From: Arthrobacter sp. RIT-PI-e
GTDB lineage: Bacteria > Actinomycetota > Actinomycetes > Actinomycetales > Micrococcaceae
Assembly (NCBI RefSeq): GCF_001187915.1
Contig: NZ_LGIU01000038.1
Coordinates: 1 to 64,000, forward strand
Reading direction: 5' to 3'
Length of the DNA: 64,000 nucleotides
Part shown: one piece after another, positions 1 to 8,225 of the stretch
Position numbering within the stretch: position 1 is the stretch's first letter
Layout: each line of letters begins with the position of its first letter
Made by a program: the position numbers and the translations under genes
The notes under the pieces: model-generated
The model's database searches: none
Seen by the model: only the letters and a program-made list of their open reading frames with translations
Told to the model about the DNA's origin: nothing

Positions 1-2
1 CC

Positions 3-488
3 GCGTGGGCGCCCGCCCCCCGCCGCGCCCCCGGGCGGCAGGACCGGTTGGACGAGGCGTCCGTGGACGGGGCGGACGCGGTGGTCCTGGCCGCCGCGGG
101 CTCCTCGGACCCCTGTGCGGCCGAGGACGTCGCCGAGGTCCACGCGGTCCTCGCCGGCGTGCGGACCGGCCCGGTGAGCACCGGCTTCGGCGCGAAGGCC
201 GCACCGTCCGTCCGCGAGGCCGTCGCCGCGTCCCGGAAGGGCGCCGACACCCCACCCGTGGCGATCGCCTCCTACCTGCTGGCCCCTGGGTATTTCCACG
301 ACCAGCTGGCGAAGGCGGGGGCGCGAACCATCAGCGCCCCCCTGCTGCCGCACCCGGTGATCGCGGAGCTGGCCCTGGGCCGCTACGACGACGCCGTGCA
401 CCGGCTCCGCTCCGGTGCTGGCGCCCCGGCCCCCTGCGACCGGCCGTGCCGCGCGAGAACGGCCGCGTGCGTCCGCGACGGGTCGTGA
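3..488 (+). CDS. Sirohydrochlorin chelatase (CbiX family), 5' truncated by window edge
   Basis: The C-terminal part of a CbiX/SirB-type chelatase, which inserts a divalent metal into sirohydrochlorin for siroheme or cobalamin synthesis. The visible protein reads VVLAAAGSSDPCAAEDV, then TGFGAKAAPSV, then PVAIASYLLAPGYFHDQL and ISAPLLPHP; this spacing of strand–S/GS–'YLLAPGYF' is typical of the second CbiX half. The frame is open back to base 3 without a good start, and a TTG at 48 would sit in mid-domain, so the gene starts outside the window. It ends with TGA just before the convergent glmM. The last ~25 residues are Arg/Ala-rich and probably a disordered tail. The family is fairly sure; the metal is not known. 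Confidence 0.8.
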   Translation, partial: AWAPAPRRAPGRQDRLDEASVDGADAVVLAAAGSSDPCAAEDVAEVHAVLAGVRTGPVSTGFGAKAAPSVREAVAASRKGADTPPVAIASYLLAPGYFHDQLAKAGARTISAPLLPHPVIAELALGRYDDAVHRLRSGAGAPAPCDRPCRARTAACVRDGS

Positions 489-492
489 CCGA

Positions 493-527
493 GCACCCGG
501 TGGTGGGCCGGATCAGCCCACGGGTGC
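493..527. terminator. Imperfect hairpin between convergent chelatase and glmM genes
   Basis: Arms GCACCC (493–498) and GGGTGC (522–527) enclose a second pair GTGGGC (503–508) / GCCCAC (516–521) with a 4-nt bulge. It straddles the glmM stop and follows the chelatase stop by a few bases, so it could end transcription from either side. No T-tract. Confidence 0.4.
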
Positions 528-1871
528 GAGGGCCAGTCTCTCCTGCACCGTCGCGGCCAGGTCACCGGCCACGCGCTGCGCCGTCTCCGTGTCGGCCGCC
601 TCCACCATGACGCGGACCACCGGTTCGGTGCCGGAGGGGCGCAGGAGCCCCCGGCCGGTCTCGCCGAGGAGGGCGCTCGCGGCCCGGACGGCCTCCTGGA
701 CGCCCTCGTCCGAGTTCACGGCACCGCGGTCCACGCCCCTGACGTTGACGAGCACCTGAGGCAGCTTGGTCATCACGGTCACCAGGTCCTTGAGGGTCCT
801 GCCGGTCTGGGCGATGCGTGCCGCGAGCTGGAGTCCCGTGAGCACGCCGTCCCCGGTGGTCGCGTGCTCGGCGAAGATCACGTGGCCGGACTGCTCGCCA
901 CCGAGGCTGAAGCCGCCCTCCGCCATCCCCTCGAGGACGTAGCGGTCACCCACCCCGGTCTCCTTGAGCGTGATCCCCGCCTCGCGCAGGGCCAGCTTGA
1001 GGCCCAGGTTGCTCATCACCGTGGCCACCAGCGTGTCGTCCTTCAGGGTGCCGGCGTCCCGCATGGCCAGCGCCATGACGGCCATGATCTGGTCGCCGTC
1101 CACCACGGTGCCCTCGTGGTCCACGGCGAGGCAGCGGTCGGCGTCGCCGTCGTGCGCCACACCGAGATCGGCTCCGTGCTCGAGGACGGCGGCCTGCAGC
1201 TTCTCGAGGTGGGTGGACCCGTAGCCGTCGTTGATGTTCACACCGTCCGGGTCCGCCCCGATCACCACGATCTCGGCGCCCGCGTTGCGGAAGACCTCGG
1301 GCGAGCACCCGCTCGCGGCTCCGTGCGCGCAGTCGAGTACCACCTTCAGGCCCTCGAGGCGGTGCGGGAGGGTCTGCAGGAGGTGCACCACGTAGCGGTC
1401 CTCGGCGTCGGCGAACCTCTGGATCCGGCCGACGTCGCCGGCCACCGGGCGCAGCCGCGGGCGTGCCATCTCCTCCTCGATGGCGTCCTCGAGCGCGTCG
1501 CTGAGCTTCTTGCCGCCACGGGCGAGGAACTTGATGCCGTTGTCCGGTGCCGGGTTGTGGGAGGCCGAGATCATCACCCCGAAGTCGGCGTCGAGGTCCG
1601 CCACGAGGAAGGCGGCGGCCGGGGTGGGGAGCACACCGGCGTCGAACACGTCCACTCCGGAGCTTGCGAGGCCTGCCTCCACCGCTGCCGCGATGAACTC
1701 ACCGCTGATGCGTGGGTCGCGTGCGATCACCGCGGTGGGGCGGCGTGCGCCGTCCACGGCACGGTGACCGAGGACGACGGCGGCCGCCTGGGACAGCTGC
1801 AGGGAGAGTTCCGCGGTGATCAGGCCGTTGGCCAGGCCACGCACGCCGTCCGTGCCGAATAGTTTGCTCAT
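513..1871 (-). CDS. glmM: Phosphoglucosamine mutase
   Basis: Converts glucosamine-6-phosphate to glucosamine-1-phosphate, the precursor of UDP-GlcNAc for peptidoglycan. It has 452 residues, the usual GlmM length. Seen: the phosphoserine loop SASHNP (residues 102–107, active Ser 104), the Mg-binding loop DGDADR, the sugar-binding GGEQSGH and the phosphate-binding C-terminal RPSGTEP motif. This four-motif set with SASHNP and GGEQSGH points to GlmM rather than phosphomannomutase. ATG at 1871. It lies downstream of rplM-rpsI on the same strand, as in many actinobacteria, but a strong terminator after rpsI separates it from that operon. Confidence 0.97.
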   Translation of the reverse strand: MSKLFGTDGVRGLANGLITAELSLQLSQAAAVVLGHRAVDGARRPTAVIARDPRISGEFIAAAVEAGLASSGVDVFDAGVLPTPAAAFLVADLDADFGVMISASHNPAPDNGIKFLARGGKKLSDALEDAIEEEMARPRLRPVAGDVGRIQRFADAEDRYVVHLLQTLPHRLEGLKVVLDCAHGAASGCSPEVFRNAGAEIVVIGADPDGVNINDGYGSTHLEKLQAAVLEHGADLGVAHDGDADRCLAVDHEGTVVDGDQIMAVMALAMRDAGTLKDDTLVATVMSNLGLKLALREAGITLKETGVGDRYVLEGMAEGGFSLGGEQSGHVIFAEHATTGDGVLTGLQLAARIAQTGRTLKDLVTVMTKLPQVLVNVRGVDRGAVNSDEGVQEAVRAASALLGETGRGLLRPSGTEPVVRVMVEAADTETAQRVAGDLAATVQERLALAPVG

Positions 1872-2052
1872 GGTTGATGATCCTTCGTGAAGAACATGAG
1901 ACCGAATGGCTTGGGTTCCCCCAACAGGTTAAAGCACGATGCCCGCCCGGAACCCCGGACGGGCGATCGAGCGTGTCCCGGACAACGGAAGAACCGGACC
2001 CAGCCACATGCTCGAGGAGCGTGGAGCCAAGCGGCAAATACCGCTGAGGGGA

Positions 2053-2086
2053 CCCGAGGGAGATCGCTCCGGCGATCTCCCTCGGG
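2053..2086 (-). terminator. Terminator of rplM-rpsI
   Basis: Perfect 15-bp inverted repeat (arms 2053–2067 and 2072–2086) with a TCCG loop, 11 nt after the rpsI stop codon. It sits inside a wider inverted repeat (AAATACCGCT 2036–2045 against AGCGGTATTT 2090–2099). No T-run, as is common for actinobacterial terminators. Confidence 0.85.
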
Positions 2087-2097
2087 GTAAGCGGTAT

Positions 2098-2595
2098 TTA
2101 CCGCTTGGAGTACTGAGGCGCCTTGCGTGCCTTCTTGAGACCGGCCTTCTTGCGCTCGATGACGCGGGCGTCACGGGTCAGGAAGCCTGCCTTCTTGAGG
2201 GCGGGGCGGTTGTTCTCGCGGTCGATCTCGTTCAGCGTGCGTGCCACACCGAGGCGCAGGGCACCGGCCTGGCCGGAGGGTCCACCACCGTGGATGCGGG
2301 CGATGACGTCGTAGGCGCCGTCGAGCTCGAGGAGCTTGAAGGGGTCGTTGACCTCCTGCTGGTGCAGCTTGTTGGGGAAGTAGTCGGCGAGCTCGCGCCC
2401 GTTGACGATCCACTTGCCCGTGCCGGGGACGAGGCGCACGCGGGCGACTGCTTCCTTGCGGCGGCCGACTGCTCCGCCGCCGACGGTCAGCGCGGGGCGC
2501 TCCTTCGCGGGGGCCTCGCCGGCGTCGGTGGATTCCGAGGTGTAGCTCGTGAGCTCCTCAGTCGGTTCGTTCAGCTCTTCGGTGTTCTGAGCCAC
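2098..2595 (-). CDS. rpsI: 30S ribosomal protein S9
   Basis: Small-subunit protein whose C-terminal tail reaches the P-site tRNA. The protein has 165 residues: about 35 extra acidic/Thr-rich N-terminal residues, as seen in actinobacterial S9, then the S9 fold ([35 protein letters not shown]) and the conserved basic end ending KAPQYSKR. It follows rplM after 40 nt and is presumably co-transcribed from the promoter at about 3.3 kb. Confidence 0.98.
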   Translation of the reverse strand: MAQNTEELNEPTEELTSYTSESTDAGEAPAKERPALTVGGGAVGRRKEAVARVRLVPGTGKWIVNGRELADYFPNKLHQQEVNDPFKLLELDGAYDVIARIHGGGPSGQAGALRLGVARTLNEIDRENNRPALKKAGFLTRDARVIERKKAGLKKARKAPQYSKR

Positions 2596-2635
2596 GGTTC
2601 TCCTTGAAGTGATTTCTTAGTGTCGGTGGCCAGGA

Positions 2636-3079
2636 CTACTGGGCGACCTGGGTGATTTCGAACGTCTGGGGTTGCTGTGCCGCGTGGGGGTGCTCCGCTC
2701 CGCGGTACACCTTGAGCTTGCCGATCTGCTGGGCGGCGAGGGAGTTCTTGGGGAGCATGCCGCGGACGGCCTTCTCCACTGCCCGCTCCGGGTTCTTGTC
2801 CAGGAGCTCGACGTAGCTGACGGACTTGAGGCCGCCCGGGTAACCCGAGTGGCGGTAGGCGCGCTTCTTCTCGGCCTTGGAGCCGGTGAGGGCGACCTTC
2901 TCTGCATTGATGATGATCACGAAATCGCCCATGTCCATGTGGGGGGCAAAGGTCGGCTTGTGCTTTCCGCGCAGCAGCGTTGCGGTCTGGCTGGCAAGAC
3001 GGCCTAGGACTACGTCAGTGGCGTCGATGACGTGCCACTGGCGGGAGATGTCGCCTGGCTTCGGGGTGTACGTACGCAC
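2636..3079 (-). CDS. rplM: 50S ribosomal protein L13
   Basis: Early-assembling 23S rRNA-binding protein. I chose the GTG at 3079, which gives [11 protein letters not shown]... and 147 residues, the family length, with GAAGG 8–9 nt upstream; the frame is open further upstream, to an ATG at 3157, but that extension is not L13-like. Conserved segments include [34 protein letters not shown] and RGMLPKN. First gene of the rplM-rpsI unit. Confidence 0.97.
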   Translation of the reverse strand: MRTYTPKPGDISRQWHVIDATDVVLGRLASQTATLLRGKHKPTFAPHMDMGDFVIIINAEKVALTGSKAEKKRAYRHSGYPGGLKSVSYVELLDKNPERAVEKAVRGMLPKNSLAAQQIGKLKVYRGAEHPHAAQQPQTFEITQVAQ

Positions 3080-3301
3080 GGTTATGGCCTTCGTTTCTAT
3101 TTCGGTGTCGCCAGCGATTCCGGACAGCGTCCGTCCTCGCGGGCTCAGCTTATTCATGCGTTACCGGAACTTCAGGTGAGGGCTGACATGCAACCGGTTA
3201 TCCCGGGAATCTCGGCTCCGCCCCCGGGCCAGGTGGTCCTGCAACTGAACCGCTCCGGAGGGCACAGACGTATCGAGGTGGGATACGCACAACGACTACC
3301 C

Positions 3302-3331
3302 AGATTAGCCTGCCGCCACGCCGCAGGTCAA
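3302..3331 (-). promoter_or_regulatory. Promoter of rplM-rpsI with ~215-nt leader
   Basis: On the minus strand TTGACC (3331–3326) is followed after 18 nt by TAATCT (3307–3302), a good SigA-type pair. Transcription would begin near 3295, leaving a leader of about 215 nt before the rplM GTG. Apart from this promoter and the possible -10 of the plus-strand gene at 3493, I see no gene in the 413-nt spacer 3080–3492. Confidence 0.65.
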
Positions 3332-3492
3332 AACCGGTGACGGCGGTGTTCGTGGGGACGGAGACCGGGGACCCGCGCGGCCCCGATCGCGGGACGGACT
3401 CCCGGGCAGGGCGGGCGCAACTTCTGCGCAGTGCATGTACAGCATCTGCCGTTTCGGGTATCCGCGGACGCGTCCGGACGTAGCCTGACTGC

Positions 3493-3909
3493 GTGTTCCT
3501 CGATACCGCCCTGCAGGTCCTGCCCCTGGTGGATCTCGCCGTCCTCTCCGAGCTGGAGAGCCAGCTGAACGACCCCCTGCCCGCGAAGGCCTTCGCGGGC
3601 GACTACGTCGCGGGTTTCCCGGAGCGTCAGCTCCGTCTGCGCGACTCCGTCGGCGGCCGGGATCTACCCGCGGCCCTCGACGCCGCGCTCAGTCTGCGCA
3701 ACGCCTCCACCATGGTCGGGGCCGCCCGGCTCGCGGGGTTGGCCACGGACGTGCTGGCGGCCGTCGGCGCGGCGGATCTCGAGACGCTGCGCCGTCTCCT
3801 CCCGCTCGTCGAGCGCTGCGGTCTCGAGACCGTCGAGGACCTGCGGTCCGGCTACCTGGCCGACGCCGTGATCCGCCTTCCTCAGGACCGCGGCGGCGTG
3901 AGCCGGTAG
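3493..3909 (+). CDS. Degenerate Hpt (histidine phosphotransfer)-like domain protein
   Basis: A 138-residue, all-helical protein. Residues ~68–90 (ALSLRNASTMVGAARLAGLA) match the core of Hpt domains (AHxLKGSSxxVGAxxLxxxx), but the phospho-accepting His is Leu and the Lys-Gly after it is Arg-Asn. It is therefore probably not a phosphorelay carrier; a binding or decoy role is an inference. The GTG start lies 6 nt after TAGCCT (3481–3486), so the mRNA may be leaderless. It converges on, and overlaps by 28 bp, the gene for an OmpR-type regulator, with a sensor kinase beyond, which suggests one signalling module. Confidence 0.6.
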   Translation: MFLDTALQVLPLVDLAVLSELESQLNDPLPAKAFAGDYVAGFPERQLRLRDSVGGRDLPAALDAALSLRNASTMVGAARLAGLATDVLAAVGAADLETLRRLLPLVERCGLETVEDLRSGYLADAVIRLPQDRGGVSR

Positions 3910-4667
3910 CCCACGCCCCGCACCGTCTGCAGCCACCGGGGATTCTTCGGGTCCTCGTCCAGCTTGCGACGCAGGTTGCCGATGTGCACCTCGATCGCCC
4001 GTTCGTCCGAGTCGCTGATGTAGGTGTCCTCGCCGTAGTAGTCGCCGCGGACCACGCGCACGAGGTCCGCCTTGGTGCGCACCGCGCCGTTGCTCCTGAG
4101 CATCTCGTTCAGGAGGTCGAACTCGCTGCGGGTCAGCGGGAGGTCCTGCCCGTTGAGGTCCACGGTGCGGGCGGAGGGGTTGAGGGCCAGCCCGTTGTGC
4201 TCCACCACCGGTGATGCGCTCGGAACCGCGAGCGGCGCGGAAGCCGGTGCGGACGACGCCGTCGCTCCGTGCGGTCGGGCCTCCGCAGCGGGCTCGACGC
4301 GCGGACGGCGCAGCATCGCCGAGATCCGCGCCCGCAGCTCGCGCGGGCGGAAGGGTTTGGTGAGGTAGTCGTCGGCGCCCGACTGCAGTGCCGTGAGCGT
4401 GTCCAGCTCGTCCCCGCGCGAGGTGAGCATCACCACGTAGCAGGTGCTGAAGGCGCGGATGCGTCGCAGCACCTCGTACCCGTCGATGTCCGGCAGACCG
4501 ACGTCCACGGTGACCACCGTGGCGTCGTGGGTGCGCACCAGCTCCACCCCGGCCTTCCCGTTCGGCGCCACGTGCACCTCGAAGCCGGACTGACGCAGCA
4601 CGGCCATGACCAGATTCCTCACATCGGCGTCGTCCTCGACGACCACCGCCACCCCAGGGTCACTCAT
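3882..4667 (-). CDS. OmpR/PhoB-family two-component response regulator
   Basis: DNA-binding regulator of 261 residues. Receiver domain: acidic pair in VVEDDADV, phospho-Asp in TVDVGLPDIDGYEVL, switch Thr in VMLTSRGDE and Lys in YLTKPFRPREL. An Ala/Pro-rich linker of ~50 residues follows, then a winged-helix domain (LTRSEFDLLNEMLRSNG, VEVHIGNLRRKLDED, GVGYRLTPP; here IEVHIGNLRRKL). The ATG at 4667 follows AGGGAGGGGG; the frame upstream of it is non-coding in character. Divergent from the kinase at 4862, its likely partner, and convergent with the Hpt-like gene. Confidence 0.93.
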   Translation of the reverse strand: MSDPGVAVVVEDDADVRNLVMAVLRQSGFEVHVAPNGKAGVELVRTHDATVVTVDVGLPDIDGYEVLRRIRAFSTCYVVMLTSRGDELDTLTALQSGADDYLTKPFRPRELRARISAMLRRPRVEPAAEARPHGATASSAPASAPLAVPSASPVVEHNGLALNPSARTVDLNGQDLPLTRSEFDLLNEMLRSNGAVRTKADLVRVVRGDYYGEDTYISDSDERAIEVHIGNLRRKLDEDPKNPRWLQTVRGVGYRLTPPRS

Positions 4668-4861
4668 CGAGTCCCCCTCCCTCTTCGACCAGCACCGAGC
4701 TGGAAACTTCGTCCCGACCCCATTGTGCCTGCCCGGGGACCGAATCGATGCCGTCCAGCGGACCAAACACGACGCCGGGCTACATAATGGTAGGCAGTAC
4801 GTAGGTCTCAGCGTCGGGAAGTTGCTCAACATGTGGTGTTCCACCGGTCTTTGGATAGTGC

Positions 4862-6544
4862 GTGCCCAGGGGTGACAGCGCACCGTGGTTGCTCGGGGCG
4901 GCATCGAGGTTCACGGTCGACCGATCGGTGGTGCTCTGCCAGTTCCCGCTCACCCTGATCGTCGTCGTGGTCGGCGTCACGTCGCCGGCCCTCGGGCCCG
5001 CACTGCTGTCCGATCGCATGTTCGAGCTCGGGTTCTCCCTGACCCTGGTGCTGCTGGCCCTCGGCGCCGTGGTCCCGTGGAGCGAGCTGCCACGCGGCGG
5101 CATCCTCGTGCTGCCCACCCTGGACTTCGCCGCGATAGCGCTGGTGCATGCCGGCGCCGCGGAAAGCCTCCCCGGCCTCGGTGTCCTCGCCGTCCTCCCC
5201 GTGGTCTGGCTCATGCGCTCCTCCCTCCCGCTCTGGGCGGCCCTCACCCTCACGGGTGCGGGTACCCTCCTGGTCACCGCGCTGCCGGGACTCGCGGGCG
5301 GTGGTGCGCCGGGACCCGCCGGCGTGGCCCTGCTGCCGGTCGTGATGCTCTGCGTCGGCACCGTCGTGCGCGTCACGACCATGGGCGCGCTGGTGCGCGA
5401 GTGCGAGCTCGAACGCAAGGACGACGAACTCGGCGACCTGCTCCGGGCGGCGATCGAGCGCGAACGGCTCCTCACGGCCATCCTCGACACCGTGGACGTC
5501 GGGTTCACCGCGGTGGACGCGCACGGCAACACCACGCTCACCAATCGCCAGCAGGAGCTGTTCAACCGGCTGTCCTACGGTTCCGGCCACGAGGGTGCCA
5601 CCCGCGTGCTGCTCTTCGGCGCGGACCGCACCACCGAGCTCCCCGTGGAACGGCGCCCCGTCTACCGTGCCCTGACCGGCGAGACGTTCGCGGACGAGCT
5701 GGTGTGGGTGGGTGACGGTGAGGCCCAGCGCGCCCTCTCCACCGCGGCACGCCCCATCAAGAACGCGGACGGTGGCATCACCGGTGCGCTCATCGTGTGC
5801 AGCGACGTGACCGAGCTCGTGGAGGCGGTCAACGCGAAGGACACCTTCATCTCGAACATCTCGCACGAGTTCCATGCCCCGCTGACCTCGGTGCTGGGGT
5901 ACCTGGAGCTGGTGCTGGAGGACGAGCACACCCTCCCCAACCACCTCACCGGCTACGTGGACGTGGCAGGGCGCAACGCGGAGCGGGTGCTGCACCTGGT
6001 GGCGGACCTGCTCTCCACCGCCGGCGACCGGGTGCGCGTCCATCCCCGCCCCGTGGACCTCGCGGCCCTGATCGAGATGAGCGTACGGTCCAACCGGCTC
6101 AGGGCCGAGAAGAACGACGTCACGCTGAGGTCCTCCGCGGTGGCCCCGCTCTGGACCCTGCTCGATCCCCTCCGCATCTCCCAGGTGCTCGACAACCTGC
6201 TGTCCAACGCCATCAAGTACTCCCCCGGCGGGGGCGTGGTGAGCATCCTGGCCGAGGAGACGCCGTCGGCCATCAACCTGCACGTGGAGGATCGCGGGAT
6301 CGGGATGACCGAGCAGGAGGCCCGGCTGGTGTTCTCCCGTTTCTACCGCACGCCCTCGGCGAGGAAGGCCGACATCGACGGCGCCGGTCTTGGGCTCGCG
6401 ATCACCAAGTCCATCGTGGAGAGCCACGGTGGTTCCATCCACTGCGTCAGCGCACCGGGCGAGGGCAGCCGGTTCACCGTGATCCTGCCGGTGAACGGGG
6501 AGGTGGGCCGGGTGTCCCCCGATCCGGTGCAGGAATCGGTCTGA
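4862..6544 (+). CDS. Membrane sensor histidine kinase (PAS, HisKA, HATPase)
   Basis: A 560-residue kinase. About six hydrophobic segments in residues 20–172 form a membrane sensor without a large outer loop. A PAS-like region follows (~200–320: ILDTVDVGFTAVDAHGN, LIVCSDVTEL), then the H-box SNISHEFHAPLTSVLGYLEL, with His-Ala-Pro where most kinases have Arg-Thr-Pro, then the N-box DNLLSNAIKYSP, G1 DRGIGM, the F-box FSRFYR and G2 GAGLGLAI. GTG start at 4862. Between it and the divergent regulator gene (4668–4861) no clear promoter pair was found. The signal is unknown. Confidence 0.92.
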   Translation: MPRGDSAPWLLGAASRFTVDRSVVLCQFPLTLIVVVVGVTSPALGPALLSDRMFELGFSLTLVLLALGAVVPWSELPRGGILVLPTLDFAAIALVHAGAAESLPGLGVLAVLPVVWLMRSSLPLWAALTLTGAGTLLVTALPGLAGGGAPGPAGVALLPVVMLCVGTVVRVTTMGALVRECELERKDDELGDLLRAAIERERLLTAILDTVDVGFTAVDAHGNTTLTNRQQELFNRLSYGSGHEGATRVLLFGADRTTELPVERRPVYRALTGETFADELVWVGDGEAQRALSTAARPIKNADGGITGALIVCSDVTELVEAVNAKDTFISNISHEFHAPLTSVLGYLELVLEDEHTLPNHLTGYVDVAGRNAERVLHLVADLLSTAGDRVRVHPRPVDLAALIEMSVRSNRLRAEKNDVTLRSSAVAPLWTLLDPLRISQVLDNLLSNAIKYSPGGGVVSILAEETPSAINLHVEDRGIGMTEQEARLVFSRFYRTPSARKADIDGAGLGLAITKSIVESHGGSIHCVSAPGEGSRFTVILPVNGEVGRVSPDPVQESV

Positions 6545-6564
6545 CCCGCCTGCCGCCGGTCCGG

Positions 6565-6580
6565 CGCTCCCGCGGGAGCG
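6565..6580. terminator. 16-bp perfect palindrome between convergent kinase and truA
   Basis: CGCTCCCGCGGGAGCG is self-complementary and lies in the 48-nt spacer between the kinase stop and the truA stop. It could act in both directions; no T-tract. Confidence 0.5.
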
Positions 6581-6592
6581 TACGTACCGGGC

Positions 6593-7552
6593 TCAGCCGT
6601 CCGTCGGCCCTTCCGCGTCCGACAGGTGCGCCTCGGTGCGGCGCGCCCGTGTGAGCTCGGCCCTGGCACCCAGGTCCTGGTCCGCCGGGTAGGCGATCTC
6701 CTCGAGGACCAGCGGGTGCGGCGCGGCGAGGATCGAGCGGGCGTCCTTGGTCCTCGCGGCCAGCCGCTCCCCCAGCCACCCGGGCCGCATCTCGCCCGAA
6801 CCGACGCGCAGGGTGGAACCCACCAGTGCCCGCACCATGTTGTGGCAGAACGCATCGGCCTGCACCGTGGCGGTGATCACGCCGTCCGGCCCGCGGGCGA
6901 ACTCGAAGCGCTGCAGTTCGCGGATCGTCGTGGCGCCCGGACGCGGTTTGCAGAACGCAGCGAAGTCCTGCATGCCGCGCAGGTGGGCCGCGCCCTCGTC
7001 GAGCAGCTCCGTGTCCAGCGGGGCCGGGTACCAGAGCGTGGTGCCGCGCCGCAGCGGGTCCTGCCCGGTCCGGGTGTCGGCGATGGCGTAGCTGTACCGC
7101 CGCCAGAGGGCCGAGAAACGGGCGTCGAAGCCCTCCGGCGCGGGTCGCGCCGAGCGGACGACGACGGCGGGTACCGAGTTCCGCACGGAGCGGCCACGTC
7201 CGGTGATGCCGTCGGTCAGCTCCCGGTTGACGGTCCCCGTCAGGCGGCGGAGGAAGGCGTCACCCGGGTCGACGTCCCGCCCCCTGCCCATGGCCGCCCA
7301 CTCCGCGGGGTCGAGGTCCACGTGGGCCACCTGCCCGCGCGCGTGGACACCGGCGTCGGTGCGTCCGCCGACGGTGAGCCGGACCGGACGCTGGAGGAGG
7401 GTGCGCAGCGCGTCCTCGAGCACCCCCTGCACGGTGGTCCGCCCGGGTTGCAGGGCCCATCCCGAGAAGGGCGCGCCGTCGTACGCGATGTCCAGGCGGA
7501 CGCGCAGAAGCCCGCCGCTCCTCTCGGGAACGGCGGGCTTCTGGGCGGGCAT
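6593..7552 (-). CDS. truA: tRNA pseudouridine synthase A
   Basis: Makes pseudouridine at positions 38–40 in the anticodon arm of many tRNAs. The protein has 319 residues. Seen: [15 protein letters not shown], the catalytic loop [18 protein letters not shown] (active Asp in RTDAG), RRYSYAI, and the C-terminal [20 protein letters not shown] at 7552 is the only sensible start; its first ~15 codons run over a perfect hairpin (7506–7542) that looks like the alpha-operon terminator, and there is no clear ribosome site. The rplQ frame runs into this gene (see rplQ). As elsewhere, truA ends the rpsM–rplQ cluster. Confidence 0.95.
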   Translation of the reverse strand: MPAQKPAVPERSGGLLRVRLDIAYDGAPFSGWALQPGRTTVQGVLEDALRTLLQRPVRLTVGGRTDAGVHARGQVAHVDLDPAEWAAMGRGRDVDPGDAFLRRLTGTVNRELTDGITGRGRSVRNSVPAVVVRSARPAPEGFDARFSALWRRYSYAIADTRTGQDPLRRGTTLWYPAPLDTELLDEGAAHLRGMQDFAAFCKPRPGATTIRELQRFEFARGPDGVITATVQADAFCHNMVRALVGSTLRVGSGEMRPGWLGERLAARTKDARSILAAPHPLVLEEIAYPADQDLGARAELTRARRTEAHLSDAEGPTDG

Positions 7553-8162
7553 GGGATGCGTCAGGGACGAAGAACTTCTTCTTCTCGTCCTCGACGGTAC
7601 CTTCGACGACGACGACCTCGTCCGCGACCCCGGCCTCGGCGTCGACGGTGGTGTCCTCGGCGGCCACCTCGTCGGTGACGGGTGCGTCGGCAGATTCCAC
7701 GGTACCGGCGTCATCAGCGGACACCGCGGTCTCGTCGGCGACGGGAGCGGAGGCGGGCGCCTTGGCCTGCTCGGCCTCGGCGACGGCCGACTGCTTCGCG
7801 GACATGGGCTCCAGCACCAGCTCGATGACGGCCATGGGGGCGTTGTCGCCCTTGCGATTGCCGATCTTCGTGATGCGGGTGTAACCACCCTCGCGGTTGG
7901 CGACGGCGGGCGCGATGTCCGTGAACAGCTCGTGGACGATCCCCTTGCTGCTGATGACGGCGAGGACGCGACGGCGGGACGCCAGGTCACCCTTCTTCGC
8001 GAACGTGATGAGACGCTCGGCGTAGGGGCGGAGGCGCTTGGCCTTCGTCACCGTGGTGGTGATGCGCTTGTGCTCGAACAGTGAGGCGGCCAGGTTGGCG
8101 AGCATCAGGCGCTCGTGCGCCGGACCGCCTCCGAGACGTGGGCCCTTGGTGGGTGTGGGCAT
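7260..8162 (-). CDS. rplQ: 50S ribosomal protein L17 with run-on C-terminus (probable frameshift)
   Basis: L17 sits near the peptide exit of the 50S subunit. Residues 1–118 are ordinary L17 ([39 protein letters not shown]). An Ala/Glu/Val-rich acidic tail follows, to KKKFFVP at about residue 200. After that the frame does not stop but reads ~100 Arg/Pro-rich residues out of frame through truA, to 7260. A TGA at 7563–7561 would close the gene if one base were missing upstream in the window. I give the literal frame; the genuine protein probably ends near 7561. ATG at 8162 with GAGGAG. Confidence 0.8.
   Translation of the reverse strand: MPTPTKGPRLGGGPAHERLMLANLAASLFEHKRITTTVTKAKRLRPYAERLITFAKKGDLASRRRVLAVISSKGIVHELFTDIAPAVANREGGYTRITKIGNRKGDNAPMAVIELVLEPMSAKQSAVAEAEQAKAPASAPVADETAVSADDAGTVESADAPVTDEVAAEDTTVDAEAGVADEVVVVEGTVEDEKKKFFVPDASHARPEARRSREERRASARPPGHRVRRRALLGMGPATRADHRAGGARGRAAHPPPASGPAHRRRTHRRRCPRARAGGPRGPRPRGVGGHGQGAGRRPG
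7506..7542 (-). terminator. 12-bp perfect hairpin inside the start of truA
   Basis: Arms AGAAGCCCGCCG (7506–7517) and CGGCGGGCTTCT (7531–7542), loop 13 nt. It lies just past where an L17 gene would be expected to stop and over truA codons ~4–16. It may be an attenuator limiting truA expression. No T-run. Confidence 0.55.
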
Positions 8163-8183
8163 GGTGATTTCTCCTCATTAGGA

Positions 8184-8215
8184 GCCCGCCCGCCGCACGG
8201 GTGCGGCGGGCGGGC
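8184..8215 (-). terminator. 15-bp perfect hairpin between rpoA and rplQ
   Basis: Arms 8184–8198 and 8201–8215 around a 2-nt loop, beginning 10 nt after the rpoA stop. A terminator or attenuator that could lower rplQ-truA relative to rpoA. Almost pure G/C, no T-tract. Confidence 0.7.
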
Positions 8216-8225
8216 GGGTGTCGTT

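Noticed and set aside
864-1862. 332-codon plus-strand frame opposite glmM
   Set aside because: Antisense shadow of glmM.
3080-3157. ATG at 3157 as the rplM start
   Set aside because: The extension is not L13-like; GTG 3079 has a ribosome site and gives the family length.
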